64,000 bases of DNA, from contig NZ_CP054052.1 of the NCBI RefSeq assembly GCF_013283835.1, positions 2,852,001 through 2,916,000 on the forward strand. Direction: 5' to 3'. The stretch is from Poseidonibacter lekithochrous. Its GTDB lineage: Bacteria > Campylobacterota > Campylobacteria > Campylobacterales > Arcobacteraceae. Position numbers and translations under genes: made by a program. The notes below the pieces were generated by a model. The model was given only the letters and a program-made list of their open reading frames with translations. It made no database searches and was not told the origin of the DNA. Positions 1-9,205 of the stretch are shown piece by piece (positions within the stretch are counted from its first letter, which is position 1; the number at the start of each line of letters is the position of its first letter).

Positions 1-1290
1 CCATTAACAGAAGATTTTCATTCTTTAAAAATTCTAGTTGAGAATTTAGACACAGGTGCAAATTTTGATAATGGTACAAATATTTATTCAACTTTAGAAG
101 TTACAAATAAATTGCTAAAAAATTCAGCAAATAAAAATCTACTATTACTTACAGATGGTGGTGATAAAAAAGATTTTGAAAAAGAAATAGATTTTGCAAA
201 AGAAAATAAGATAAATGTCTATACTATAGCTCTTGCTTCAAAAGAAGGATCAGCAATAAAACTTCAAGATGGAAATTTTCTAACTAATAAAAATGGAGAT
301 ATAGTTACTCTGTCTGTAAATGAAAATATAAAAAAGCTAGCTCTTAGTACTAATGGTGGTTATATAAATTATTCTATAAATAATAGTGATATAAATGCAA
401 TTTTAAATGATATATTAAAAACATCAAAAAAAGAGAATATTCAATCAAAGAAATATAAAACTTATACTGAACTATTTTATTATCCTTTGGCTATTGGCAT
501 ATTTTTATTATTACTTGCATTTTCATCACTTCCAAAAATTAGATTCTCTAGGAATAAATCTAATAGTCTCTTTTTAGTTTTATTTGTCTCATTGTTTTTA
601 ACAAATGATACTTATGCTTCTATATTTGATTTTCAGACCATAGAGCAAGCTAATGCAGATTATAAAGCCAAAGAGTACCAAAATGCTACAAAAGAGTATT
701 CAAAGCTCTCATCTTCAAAAGAACAACAATACAATCTCGCAAACTCTTTATACAAAGAAAATAAATATAAAGAAGCTATAGAGAAATATAAAAATATTAA
801 AAGTGAAGATAGAAATCTAAACTTTAACAAATTACATAATATTGGAAATGCCTATGCAAAAAGTAATGACTTACAAAATGCAAAAAAATCTTATGAAGAA
901 GCATTAAAAATAAAAAATGATAAACAAACACAAGAAAATCTTGACACAGTAAATAAAGCTTTAGAGAAAAAAGAAAAAAAGAAGAAAGATCAAAAAGGTC
1001 AAAAAAAGAATAAAGAAAAAAAACAAGAGAAAAAGAAAAAAGAAGATAAAAAACAAGAAAAATCTAATGACTCAAAAGAGAATAAAAAGAACAAAAAAGA
1101 AAACAAGAAAAAAGATGCAGAAAAAAAAGAGCATAAAGAAAAGAAAAAGTCTGATCAAAAAATAAATAAAAAAGAGATGTCAGATAAAGAAGAGAATAGA
1201 TGGTTAAAACAATTAGAAAAAAAGAAAGCTAATTCTTTATTAAAAAAAATAGAATCATCGCAAGAAGATGATTCTATTAATCCATGGTAA
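1..1290 (+). CDS. VWA-domain and TPR protein, BatB/BatC-like fusion (5' end outside window)
   Basis: The reading frame is open from the first base, so the start lies upstream; the first internal start-like codon (TTG at 112) falls inside the VWA domain and is not the real start. The visible part begins in a von Willebrand A fold (LLLLTDGGD near codon 46, a MIDAS-type motif). A membrane segment follows (FYYPLAIGIFLLLLAF), then a second hydrophobic stretch, two or three TPR-like helical repeats (ANADYKAKEYQNATKEY onward), and a long Lys/Glu-rich charged tail. In Bat (aerotolerance) operons VWA proteins BatA/BatB and the TPR protein BatC are often separate; here VWA and TPR are on one chain. The likely role is an inner-membrane assembly with MoxR-type chaperones. 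It is convergent with the downstream PPK2 gene, 18 bases apart. Confidence 0.75.
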   Translation, partial: PLTEDFHSLKILVENLDTGANFDNGTNIYSTLEVTNKLLKNSANKNLLLLTDGGDKKDFEKEIDFAKENKINVYTIALASKEGSAIKLQDGNFLTNKNGDIVTLSVNENIKKLALSTNGGYINYSINNSDINAILNDILKTSKKENIQSKKYKTYTELFYYPLAIGIFLLLLAFSSLPKIRFSRNKSNSLFLVLFVSLFLTNDTYASIFDFQTIEQANADYKAKEYQNATKEYSKLSSSKEQQYNLANSLYKENKYKEAIEKYKNIKSEDRNLNFNKLHNIGNAYAKSNDLQNAKKSYEEALKIKNDKQTQENLDTVNKALEKKEKKKKDQKGQKKNKEKKQEKKKKEDKKQEKSNDSKENKKNKKENKKKDAEKKEHKEKKKSDQKINKKEMSDKEENRWLKQLEKKKANSLLKKIESSQEDDSINPW

Positions 1291-1308
1291 ATCTAAAATT
1301 TTCTAGAA

Positions 1309-2430
1309 TTAGTAGTTTTTAGATTTTCTCATTTGAAGTAACTCTCTTTGAACAGAGATGTTTACTTCTTCATTTGGTTCATAATCAAGTGAATAATTTC
1401 TTCCATCATAATCAACAGAATTTAAAATCACTTTCATAGCTTCAAGTCTTGCTTTATGTTTATCATCAGATCTTACAATATGCCAAGGTGCTGATCTTGA
1501 AGTCGTACGTCTAAGCATTTCGTATTTTTTCTCTGAGAATTCATCCCATAAATCTTGTGCTTGCATATCTACTTCTGAGAATTTCCATTGTCTTAATGGA
1601 TCTTCAATTCTTCTATCAAATCTTCTTTTTTGTTCTTCTTTTGATACAGAGAAATAAAGTTTGATTAGAATCATTCCTTGTCTTACTAAATCTTGCTCAA
1701 AATTAACAACATCTTCCATAAAGATTTCATGTTCTTCTTGTGTACAGAATCCAAAAATTGGTTCAACCATTGCTCTGTTATACCAAGATCTATCAAATAG
1801 TACAATTTCTCCACCAGTAGGGAAATGTTCAATATATCTTTGGAAGAACCATTGATTTTTTTGAGTATCTGTTGGTTTACCAAGAGCTACTATTCTGTAA
1901 TGCTTATTATTCATATATCTAGTGATTCGTCTAATAGCACCACCTTTTCCAGAAGCATCTCTTCCTTCAAAAATAATAATCATTCTTTTGTTTTGTGACT
2001 CAAGGAAATTTTGAAGTTTAATTAATTCAATTTGATATTTTTTTAGTTCTTCTAAATCATAAATCTTTTGAATACCTTCATTTAAAACCTGAGGATCAAG
2101 TTTTTTGTAATCTCCAAGAATTTCAATTAACTGTTCATTCTCTTCAATTATTTTTGCTAATGCTTCATTATTTGGGCTATCTGTATTAATTGACACTTGT
2201 TTTGATATTTCCTCTTCTTTTTTTACAACTATTGATTCTTTAAAAATATTCATTAAGTCTAATGCTGATTTTTTAGTAAGGTTATCTTTTTTTGTATATC
2301 CTAATACTTTAACATATCGTTTTCTCTCAAACTGAAATCTTGCGATATATTTTTTACCAAATATTGGATGTGATGCTTTTGAGATATATAATCCACTGTA
2401 ATTCGTCTTTTCAAAATCGCTTAAATTCAT
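1309..2430 (-). CDS. ppk2: Polyphosphate kinase 2 family protein with an extra N-terminal domain
   Basis: PPK2 enzymes transfer phosphate between polyphosphate and nucleotides. The C-terminal ~240 residues carry the family hallmarks: Walker A FEGRDASGKGGAIRR, the lid region GKPTDTQKNQWFFQRY, and Walker B EIVLFDRSWYNRA. The first ~65 residues are not part of a usual PPK2: the stretch with GLYISKASHPIFGKKYIARF and then RKRYVKVLGYTKKD looks like the arm-type DNA-binding domain found at the N terminus of tyrosine recombinases. That resemblance is my inference by eye. At 373 residues it is longer than the neighbouring copy (307). It starts 3 bases after the upstream ppk2 stop, so it is the last gene of a rubredoxin-nspC-ppk2-ppk2 run. 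Confidence 0.9.
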   Translation of the reverse strand: MNLSDFEKTNYSGLYISKASHPIFGKKYIARFQFERKRYVKVLGYTKKDNLTKKSALDLMNIFKESIVVKKEEEISKQVSINTDSPNNEALAKIIEENEQLIEILGDYKKLDPQVLNEGIQKIYDLEELKKYQIELIKLQNFLESQNKRMIIIFEGRDASGKGGAIRRITRYMNNKHYRIVALGKPTDTQKNQWFFQRYIEHFPTGGEIVLFDRSWYNRAMVEPIFGFCTQEEHEIFMEDVVNFEQDLVRQGMILIKLYFSVSKEEQKRRFDRRIEDPLRQWKFSEVDMQAQDLWDEFSEKKYEMLRRTTSRSAPWHIVRSDDKHKARLEAMKVILNSVDYDGRNYSLDYEPNEEVNISVQRELLQMRKSKNY

Positions 2431-2433
2431 CTA

Positions 2434-3357
2434 CTATGCCTTCGCAAACTTATTTTCTTGTTCCATATTTTCAATCTCTTCTGTACCTGTAATTAGTACA
2501 TTACGATCCACTTTTATTGTTTCGTCTTCTACTTTTGCTGGATATTCCACATGATTTAAAATATGTTTAATACAGTTTATTCTTGCTTTTTTCTTATTAT
2601 CACTTCTAATTACAGTCCATGGAGAAATATCTGAATTAGATGACATTAACATTGAAAATTTAGCTATTGTATATTTATCCCAATACTTTTGTGACTCCAT
2701 ATCAACAGGAGATAGTTTGTATTGTTTTAAAGGATCTGTTTCTCTTTTTTTGAATCTTAGTGCTTGTTCTTTTTTTGAAACAGAGAAATAATACTTCATT
2801 AAAATAACACCTGATTTAACAAGCATTTTTTCAAATTCTGGAACTTCTCTTAGGAATTCATGATGTTCTTCAGTAGTACAAAATCCCATTACAGGTTCAA
2901 CTCCTGCTCTGTTATACCATGATCTATCGAATAATACAATCTCACCTGCACTTGGAAGGTGTTGTGTATATCTTTGGAAATACCATTGTGTTTTTTCAAT
3001 ATCACTTGGTTTTTCTAAAGCTACAACTCTTGCACCCCTAGGATTTAAATGTTCTGTAATTCTTTTGATAGTACCACCTTTGCCCGCAGCATCTCTACCT
3101 TCAAAAATCATTAGAACTTTTAGTCCTTTTTCTTTTACATGATTTTGGAATTTTAATAACTCAATTTGTAAAGTTGTTAATTCTCTTTCGTACTCTAAAG
3201 TCTCTTTCTTAACCCATATTTGAACTTTTTTGTCTTTGTACTTTAATTCATTTCTTTTTCTATTTTTATCTTTAGAGTTATGCTTAACTGATTCTTCAGT
3301 ATCAATCTCGTCCATATCTTTAAATTCGCTATTAATGATTTCTCTCTCCTGCCCCAT
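2434..3357 (-). CDS. ppk2: Polyphosphate kinase 2 family protein
   Basis: Second PPK2 in tandem. It has FEGRDAAGKGGTIKRI (Walker A), the RGARVVALEKPSDIEKTQWYFQRY lid region with its aromatic pair, and EIVLFDRSWYNRAGVEP (Walker B). The N-terminal ~50 residues are charged and probably disordered; the C-terminal tail is acidic. Length (307) fits a single-domain PPK2. The ATG has AAAGG six bases upstream. It lies 17 bases after nspC and 3 bases before the longer ppk2, so the genes are probably co-transcribed. The preferred direction (nucleotide synthesis or polyphosphate synthesis) cannot be told from the sequence. Confidence 0.93.
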   Translation of the reverse strand: MGQEREIINSEFKDMDEIDTEESVKHNSKDKNRKRNELKYKDKKVQIWVKKETLEYERELTTLQIELLKFQNHVKEKGLKVLMIFEGRDAAGKGGTIKRITEHLNPRGARVVALEKPSDIEKTQWYFQRYTQHLPSAGEIVLFDRSWYNRAGVEPVMGFCTTEEHHEFLREVPEFEKMLVKSGVILMKYYFSVSKKEQALRFKKRETDPLKQYKLSPVDMESQKYWDKYTIAKFSMLMSSNSDISPWTVIRSDNKKKARINCIKHILNHVEYPAKVEDETIKVDRNVLITGTEEIENMEQENKFAKA

Positions 3358-3374
3358 TTTTCACCTTTTTTATG

Positions 3375-4529
3375 TTATGAAAGTCTCACTTTATAATTAT
3401 TATAGCCAAAATTGTTTACAATTTGGTAACAATTATCGTTCTTTTTTATCACAATAGATGGTAACTTTATACCATTAAATGTAGTTGTTTTTACCATTGT
3501 ATAGTGAATCATATCTTCTAAAATGATTTTATCACCTACTTCTAATGGCTTATCAAAAGAGTAATCACCAATAATATCCCCAGCAAGACAAGTATTTCCC
3601 CCAAGTCTATATGTAAACTCTTTTTCATTAGCATTTAAAGCACCTCTAATATCAGCTTTATATGGCATTGCTAAAGTATCAGGCATATGTGCTTCAGCAG
3701 AGGTATCTAAAATGGCAATATTCATTCCATTATTTACAATATCTAAAACAGTAGCCATAAGGTACCCTGTTTGCCACCCTACTGCTTCTCCTGGTTCTAA
3801 ATAAACTTCTAAATGTGGATATCTGTTTTTAAACTCTTTTAATGTAGTTATTAAACCTTCAACATCATAATCATCTCTTGTTATATGATGTCCACCACCA
3901 AAATTAACCCATTTCATTTGAGCTAAATATTCACCAAAGTTTTCTTCGAAGTTTTTAAGTGCTCCTTGAAGAGCATCTACATTTTGTTCACATAAAGCAT
4001 GAAAATGTAATCCATCAATATTTTCTAATTGTGTTTCATCAAAATTAGCTTTTGTAATTCCAAGTCGTGAAAAGTCTCCACAAGGATTGTATAAATCCAC
4101 CTCAACAGATGAATACTCAGGATTTACTCTAAGACCTATTGACGTTTTTCCTATGGCTTTGTGTTTTAATAAATTTAGTTGATTAAATGAGTTAAATACT
4201 ACATGATTTGATAAAGATACAATTTCATCAAACTCTTCTTCTTTAAAAGCAGGAGAATACGTATGTACTTCTCCCCCAAACTCTTCTTTTGCTAGTATTG
4301 CTTCATGAAGACCTGATGCACAACAACCTTTTAAGTATTTTTTACATAAATCAAAAGTTGAGTGTAATGCAAAACCTTTTAGAGCTAAAAGGATATTTAC
4401 ATCTGCTTCATCTTGTACTTTTTTTAATAGTTTTAGATTATTTTCTAATAAATTCTCTTCACATACATAACTAGGACTTGGTAAGTCCTCAAATTTTTCT
4501 ATAATATCAATCTTCTTCAAAGGGTTCAA
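3375..4529 (-). CDS. nspC: Carboxynorspermidine decarboxylase
   Basis: PLP-dependent decarboxylase of the alanine-racemase fold that removes CO2 from carboxy(nor)spermidine, the last step of the alternative polyamine route used in Campylobacterota. The PLP lysine is K51 in [16 protein letters not shown]; other family marks are [30 protein letters not shown] and [11 protein letters not shown]. The start is TTG at 4529, overlapping the rubredoxin gene by 23 bases; GAGGA lies very close upstream, and a second TTG three codons in (4520) has better spacing. No ATG fits. Its partner enzyme, carboxynorspermidine dehydrogenase, is at 4865-6070, separated by the rubredoxin gene and a terminator. Confidence 0.93.
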   Translation of the reverse strand: MNPLKKIDIIEKFEDLPSPSYVCEENLLENNLKLLKKVQDEADVNILLALKGFALHSTFDLCKKYLKGCCASGLHEAILAKEEFGGEVHTYSPAFKEEEFDEIVSLSNHVVFNSFNQLNLLKHKAIGKTSIGLRVNPEYSSVEVDLYNPCGDFSRLGITKANFDETQLENIDGLHFHALCEQNVDALQGALKNFEENFGEYLAQMKWVNFGGGHHITRDDYDVEGLITTLKEFKNRYPHLEVYLEPGEAVGWQTGYLMATVLDIVNNGMNIAILDTSAEAHMPDTLAMPYKADIRGALNANEKEFTYRLGGNTCLAGDIIGDYSFDKPLEVGDKIILEDMIHYTMVKTTTFNGIKLPSIVIKKNDNCYQIVNNFGYNNYKVRLS

Positions 4530-4674
4530 AATCCTCTTTATTTACACCACAGTCAGGACATTCCCAATCATCTGGGATATCTTCAAATGCAGTTCCTGGT
4601 TTGATTCCACTATCTGGATCACCTAAGGCTGGATCATATATATAATCACATGCTGTACAAACATACTTTTGCAT
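4507..4674 (-). CDS. Rubredoxin
   Basis: A 55-residue rubredoxin read directly from the sequence: [15 protein letters not shown] at the N terminus and [15 protein letters not shown] near the C terminus give the two CxxC pairs that bind a single iron. The usual aromatic core (Y4, Y11, Y13, W37) is present. It is a one-electron carrier, commonly serving peroxide or superoxide reduction in microaerophiles. The gene overlaps the nspC start by 23 bases, so it appears to lead the nspC-ppk2-ppk2 transcript. Confidence 0.95.
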   Translation of the reverse strand: MQKYVCTACDYIYDPALGDPDSGIKPGTAFEDIPDDWECPDCGVNKEDFEPFEED

Positions 4675-4795
4675 AATATTCTCCTCATATTTGATTAAGA
4701 ATATTATACAATTTTTATAAATAGTATAATACTAAAATTAAAAATTAATTATTTTTTTTACTAATTCTTAATTTTACTATTTTAAATGATTAAAG

Positions 4796-4832
4796 AGAAA
4801 AGAAGAAAACCTTGTACTATAAAAGTACAAGG
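4796..4832 (-). terminator. Rho-independent terminator of the carboxynorspermidine dehydrogenase gene
   Basis: A perfect 9-bp stem CCTTGTACT / AGTACAAGG (4810-4832) with a 5-base loop, followed on the minus strand by TTTTCTTCTTTTCTC. It lies about 30 bases after the stop of the 4865-6070 gene and separates it from rubredoxin-nspC. Confidence 0.85.
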
Positions 4833-4864
4833 AAAACATAAATGTTTATTTTTCTACATTATTA

Positions 4865-6070
4865 CTAAACGTCTAATTCTAAGATTTTCCAAGGTAAACC
4901 TTGAGTCATTAACTCATCCATAAATGGCTTAGCATCAAACTCTTCTATATTAAATACACCTTTACCATCCCAAATACCTTTGTAAAGCATTTTAGTACCA
5001 ATCATAGCTGGAACTCCTGTCGTATATGAAACAGCTTGTGCTCCTGTTTCTTTGTAACATTCTTGATGGTCACAAGTATTATAGATATATACTTTTTTCT
5101 TTTTCCCATCTTTGTAACCTTCGATAATACAACCAATGTTTGTCTTACCTACAGTTCTTGGTCCAAGTGATGCTGGATCAGGAAGTAAAGTAGCTAAGAA
5201 CTCAATAGGAATAATCTTTTGTCCCTTATGCTCTACTTCTTCAATACCTAACATTCCTACGTTTTGTAAGCAATTCATATGTTGGATATAAGAATCACCA
5301 AATGTCATAAAGAATCTAATTCTTTTAAGACCTTTGATATTTTTACATAAAGACTCTAATTCTTCATGATATAGTAAATAAGAAGGCTTAACTCCTACTT
5401 CTGGATAATCATGGTCAACCCTAATCTCTAATGGTTTTGTTTCAATCCATTTACCCTCTTCCCAATATCTACCATTTGCAGATACTTCTCTAAGGTTAAT
5501 CTCTGGATTAAAGTTTGTAGCAAATGGATAACCATGATCCCCTGCATTACAATCCATAATATCAATGTAGTTAATCTCATCAAATAAGTTTTGTTGAGCA
5601 TACGCGCAAAATACACCAGTAACACCAGGATCAAAACCTGAACCTAAAAGAGCTTTTACACCTGCTTTTTCAAACTGCTCTTGTTTTGCCCATTGTTCTT
5701 TGTATTCAAATTTTGCTTCATCTGGGTGTTCGTAGTTTGCAGTATCTACATAATCTACTCCTGTTGACGTACAAGCATCCATGATTGTTAAATCTTGGTA
5801 TGGTAATGCAACATTTAAAACAACTTTTGGATTAACTTTTTTAATTAGTTCTACTAGTTGGGGTACATTATCCGCATCTACTTTTGCAACATCTATTTGA
5901 ACATTTTGATTCTCTTTGATCTCTTTTGCGATAGTTTCACATTTTGATAATGTTCTAGAAGCTAAAGTAATTTTTTCAAATGTATCAATATTCATAGCAC
6001 ATTTCACAGTAGCAACACGACTAACACCACCTGCACCAATAATTAAAATACCTTTTTTTGTATCAGACAT
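4865..6070 (-). CDS. Carboxynorspermidine (carboxyspermidine) dehydrogenase, saccharopine dehydrogenase family
   Basis: Reductive condensation of aspartate semialdehyde with a diamine to give carboxy(nor)spermidine, substrate for NspC. A Rossmann nucleotide site is seen at the N terminus (ILIIGAGGVSRVA, residues 8-20). The rest matches saccharopine-dehydrogenase-like enzymes: LNVALPYQDLTIMDACTSTG, GSGFDPGVTGVF, and the 401-residue length. Together with nspC this gives the alternative spermidine pathway known from Vibrio and Campylobacter. The gene is divergent from tmRNA (82 bases between) and ends at its own strong terminator. Confidence 0.92.
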   Translation of the reverse strand: MSDTKKGILIIGAGGVSRVATVKCAMNIDTFEKITLASRTLSKCETIAKEIKENQNVQIDVAKVDADNVPQLVELIKKVNPKVVLNVALPYQDLTIMDACTSTGVDYVDTANYEHPDEAKFEYKEQWAKQEQFEKAGVKALLGSGFDPGVTGVFCAYAQQNLFDEINYIDIMDCNAGDHGYPFATNFNPEINLREVSANGRYWEEGKWIETKPLEIRVDHDYPEVGVKPSYLLYHEELESLCKNIKGLKRIRFFMTFGDSYIQHMNCLQNVGMLGIEEVEHKGQKIIPIEFLATLLPDPASLGPRTVGKTNIGCIIEGYKDGKKKKVYIYNTCDHQECYKETGAQAVSYTTGVPAMIGTKMLYKGIWDGKGVFNIEEFDAKPFMDELMTQGLPWKILELDV

Positions 6071-6152
6071 CTTATACCTCTTTAGTTTTATATTGTTTGT
6101 ATTATATAAAAATTTCAGTAAAAATTTGGTAAAATTTCATTTCCTAATTCAT

Positions 6153-6552
6153 GGGGATGACTTGGTATCGATTAGAGCATTGATTACTAGTTGCATGTCG
6201 GCCTGAACACGCCGTTACACGGTTCATTTTTTTTAGACGCAAATAATAATAATTACGCTCCAGCTTACGCAAAAGCTGCGTAAGTTTAACAACTTATAGG
6301 ACTCGCCTAACGGCTTGAGACCACGGAGGCTCGCACTACAGATTCTATCTATGTAGATTTACGCGGGTTCAAACTTGATAGATTATTAAAGAAGTGTTGA
6401 TTCGACTTTTTTGAGACATTTAGAATCTTATCTTTTTTACAGCCTTGCAGGTTGAGCTGTTCTAAAGTGAAATTGATCAATCTTTTACTAAACATGTAGA
6501 CGCTATTAGGATATGTTTTAAGACTGGAGTTCAATTCTCCACATCTCCACCA
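6153..6552 (+). ncRNA. ssrA: Transfer-messenger RNA (tmRNA)
   Basis: The 400-nt RNA begins GGGGATGACTTGG and ends CATCTCCACCA; the 5' GGGGATG pairs with 3' CATCTCC to form the acceptor stem, followed by ACCA, so the CCA is encoded. The T-arm-like GGAGTTCAATTCTCC precedes the end. An internal open frame from the resume codon GCA gives the tag. tmRNA with SmpB frees stalled ribosomes and tags the broken peptides for proteolysis (ClpA/ClpS are also in this window). An extended -10 TGGTAAAAT lies at about 6127-6135. The 3' end of ssrA is a well-known integration site, and an accessory island follows directly. Confidence 0.96.
6239..6283 (+). other. tmRNA tag-peptide reading frame
   Basis: GCA at 6239 to TAA at 6281-6283 encodes ANNNNYAPAYAKAA. 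The C-terminal AYAKAA matches the epsilonproteobacterial tag type; the run of four asparagines is the distinctive part. Confidence 0.92.
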
Positions 6553-6860
6553 AACTGACAAATTTAAAAATCATAATTTTTTTACAACATAATAATAATT
6601 TAATTAGAATTAATAATAAATTAGTAATAATTAATATATTAATACTAATGCTAAATTATCTATATACTTTTTTGATATAAAATTAAAAAATCATATTTCA
6701 TTTAATAATAATTTTTGTATAAATTTCTTATCTTGAGAAATTAAAATCAAAGGTTACATGTGTCTATTATAAAAAGTTATCTATAGTATTTTATATAAAT
6801 AATATATGTAGATTAAAAAGAATTGCTAAAGTAGAAATTAAAAAGTCAAGGAACTTAATC
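6553..6860. other. AT-rich intergenic region at the island's left edge
   Basis: 308 bases between the tmRNA 3' end and the first island gene. No open frame, integrase or remnant was recognised. A small inverted repeat AATTTCT/AGAAATT lies at 6722-6742, and AT-rich -10-like words occur at 6790-6815. AAGGA at 6848-6852 is the ribosome-binding site for the GTG at 6861. Confidence 0.5.
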
Positions 6861-9176
6861 GTGATAAATGAAGCTAATAAACGAAAAGTTAAATCTATAT
6901 TTTCATCTGATCAATCTACCATATGGAGAATTCCTCCTTATCAAAGAGAATATTCATGGGAAAAAAATAAAGAATGTGAAGAGTTATTTAACGATATAGT
7001 TGAAATTGCCGAGGAAGAAAATGATTATCATTTTATTGGATCAATGATCACTTATTCTCCAGAAGGAGAAGATGAAAAACAAATAGTTGATGGGCAACAA
7101 AGAACTGTAACTCTGTCTTTTTTCTATCTGTCTTTATTTAAATATTTAAATGAATTAAAAGAAATATACTCTACAGATAAATATGATGATGAAATTAATA
7201 GAATTGAAAATAAATTTATTGATACAAGCTCTGAAGATAATAAAGCAAAATTTATTTTATCTAGCCAAAAAAGAAATAATTTAGATTTTAAATTTATACT
7301 AGATGAAAATCAACTTATTCATTTAACAACTAATGAAAAGAAAAGTAATCAACGTGTTAGAATGAGAAAATTCTATCAATCATTTACTTATATTTCTACT
7401 TTTATCAGAACATATATTCAAAATGAGATATTGAAAGAAGAAAAAAAATATTTTGATGAATTAAAAGAAACATTGATAGAGGTAAAAGAAACATTAGTAA
7501 AGAATCAAGAATTTGATAAATTGAAACAGGTATTAACTTTCTTGTCTTTATTTGATAAGAGTTATGATAAAGAAAATAAATTTTATTTAGAGTATAAATA
7601 TAACTTATCTGATATATACAATGAATATAGAAAGAAAAAAGAAGAAAAAACTTATCCAAAGCTTGATAGCGATGATAGTTTCTTTTCAAAATTAAAAGAG
7701 TTAAATAAAGAACTTGATGAAAATACACTTCCTTTAACAGATAGATATTTAAACTTAATGAGAATGGTTGACAAAAATATAATTGTAAATGAGGATTTCA
7801 AAAGCTTCTTTGCTGATATTGAATATAAAGTTATAAAAAAACTTATACAAACAATTGATGAGACACTTATTGTTCTTATTGATGTAAAAAGTTTAAGAAG
7901 TGCAAATAATATTTTTGAAACTATAAATAATAGAGGTAGAGCATTACTTCCTATGGATTTACTAAAAAATAAAATTCTTGCTTATATTGATGATATGAAA
8001 GACTCATATTTAGGGAAAAGAAATCGTATAGATGATCAATATAAAATATTTATGGATAACTTAGATAAGAATGTAAGTGATCATATTGTAATGCAAGGAA
8101 CAGTAGGGACATGGTCTGCAATGATTGAGCCATTATCTGAAAATGATCAAATAAGTTTTTTAAGAAGATACTATATTGCATTTAATGATAAATATGAAAT
8201 TGATTATAAGAAGCCTACAAAAAATAATATATTAGAAATATTTGAAAGAATTATTACAAAAGAGAATGCAATAAATATTTTAAAAGATTTATATGAAAAG
8301 TCGTTAGTATATAGAGAACTTATTAGTAATAATTCAAAATATTCTAACTTGTCTTATTTAAGTGTAACTCCTGCCTATTCATTACTTTTATATCTTGAGG
8401 TTAATAAAAATGAAATTGAAGACTTTACTCAATTACAAAATAAAGTAATATATACAATAGAAAAATTCTTTGTAAGAAGACACTTAACAAACTATCCAAC
8501 AATAAATAAATTAGATGATTTATTTAAACGTACAATAGATGAAATCAAACTAATTGATAAGGAAAACTTTACATCTATAAACATATACCAAATAATAGTT
8601 AAAAATATCACTTCTCCTGAATACTGGGCTACAGATGAAATGGTTAAAGAATTATTAGAAGGTGATATATATTTAAGACATAGTGAATTAACTAAATATT
8701 TACTTGTTCATTTAGACAAAGAATTATCAACATCAAATGATAAAGAAACAAATACTAACTATTGGGAAAAAATCAAAAAACAACCATTATTTTCAGTAGA
8801 ACATATTCTTCCTCAACAAACAACAGGAATGCTTGATAAAGAATGGATAAATTCTATTCTTAAAAAAGATACTGAATATGAAGCAATTGAAGAAGAAATA
8901 GATTTTGCAATGTCTCAAAAAGACAGTAATTGTCATAAGTTAGGGAATTTAACTTTAACAGGATATAACTCATCACTATCAGATAAACCATTTAAACAAA
9001 AAAGAGATAAACAAGATGAGAAGAAGAAATATATAGGTTTTAAAAATGGTCTTGCTTTAAATAAAGATATTGAAAGCAATGAAAACTGGGAAGTAACTGA
9101 TATTGAAGATAGAACTTCAAAACTAGTTAGCATATTACAAAATACATTATTTCAAAGTAGTTTTGAAATAAAATAA
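6861..9176 (+). CDS. DUF262-DUF1524 nuclease, SspE/GmrSD-like restriction protein
   Basis: Seen: an N-terminal DUF262 domain with IPPYQREYSW (residues 25-33) and IVDGQQRTVTL (D77-G-Q-Q-R81), the ParB-like NTPase signature; a central helical region with IFETINNRGRALLPMDLLKN; and a C-terminal DUF1524 HNH domain with VEHILPQQ (H648) and HKLGNLTLTGYN (692-703). Family knowledge: this architecture is shared by type IV restriction enzymes of the GmrSD group and by SspE, the phosphorothioate-stimulated nicking effector of the Ssp system. The GTG start has AAGGA eight bases upstream. It leads a tight four-gene operon (29-, 12- and 8-base gaps) with RADAR. A dndCDE operon lies at the other end, so a phosphorothioate-dependent role is a reasonable inference; a plain modified-DNA restriction role is the alternative. 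Confidence 0.88.
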   Translation: MINEANKRKVKSIFSSDQSTIWRIPPYQREYSWEKNKECEELFNDIVEIAEEENDYHFIGSMITYSPEGEDEKQIVDGQQRTVTLSFFYLSLFKYLNELKEIYSTDKYDDEINRIENKFIDTSSEDNKAKFILSSQKRNNLDFKFILDENQLIHLTTNEKKSNQRVRMRKFYQSFTYISTFIRTYIQNEILKEEKKYFDELKETLIEVKETLVKNQEFDKLKQVLTFLSLFDKSYDKENKFYLEYKYNLSDIYNEYRKKKEEKTYPKLDSDDSFFSKLKELNKELDENTLPLTDRYLNLMRMVDKNIIVNEDFKSFFADIEYKVIKKLIQTIDETLIVLIDVKSLRSANNIFETINNRGRALLPMDLLKNKILAYIDDMKDSYLGKRNRIDDQYKIFMDNLDKNVSDHIVMQGTVGTWSAMIEPLSENDQISFLRRYYIAFNDKYEIDYKKPTKNNILEIFERIITKENAINILKDLYEKSLVYRELISNNSKYSNLSYLSVTPAYSLLLYLEVNKNEIEDFTQLQNKVIYTIEKFFVRRHLTNYPTINKLDDLFKRTIDEIKLIDKENFTSINIYQIIVKNITSPEYWATDEMVKELLEGDIYLRHSELTKYLLVHLDKELSTSNDKETNTNYWEKIKKQPLFSVEHILPQQTTGMLDKEWINSILKKDTEYEAIEEEIDFAMSQKDSNCHKLGNLTLTGYNSSLSDKPFKQKRDKQDEKKKYIGFKNGLALNKDIESNENWEVTDIEDRTSKLVSILQNTLFQSSFEIK

Positions 9177-9205
9177 TAAATAAATTAATATAAAAGGAAT
9201 AATTT

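Noticed and set aside
6349-6561. 70-codon minus-strand frame over the tmRNA gene
   Set aside because: It lies wholly on the structured tmRNA and its sequence follows the RNA; not a protein gene.
6722-6742. Inverted repeat AATTTCT/AGAAATT at the island's left edge
   Set aside because: Short and AT-rich; no T run for termination and no second copy, so no role can be supported.
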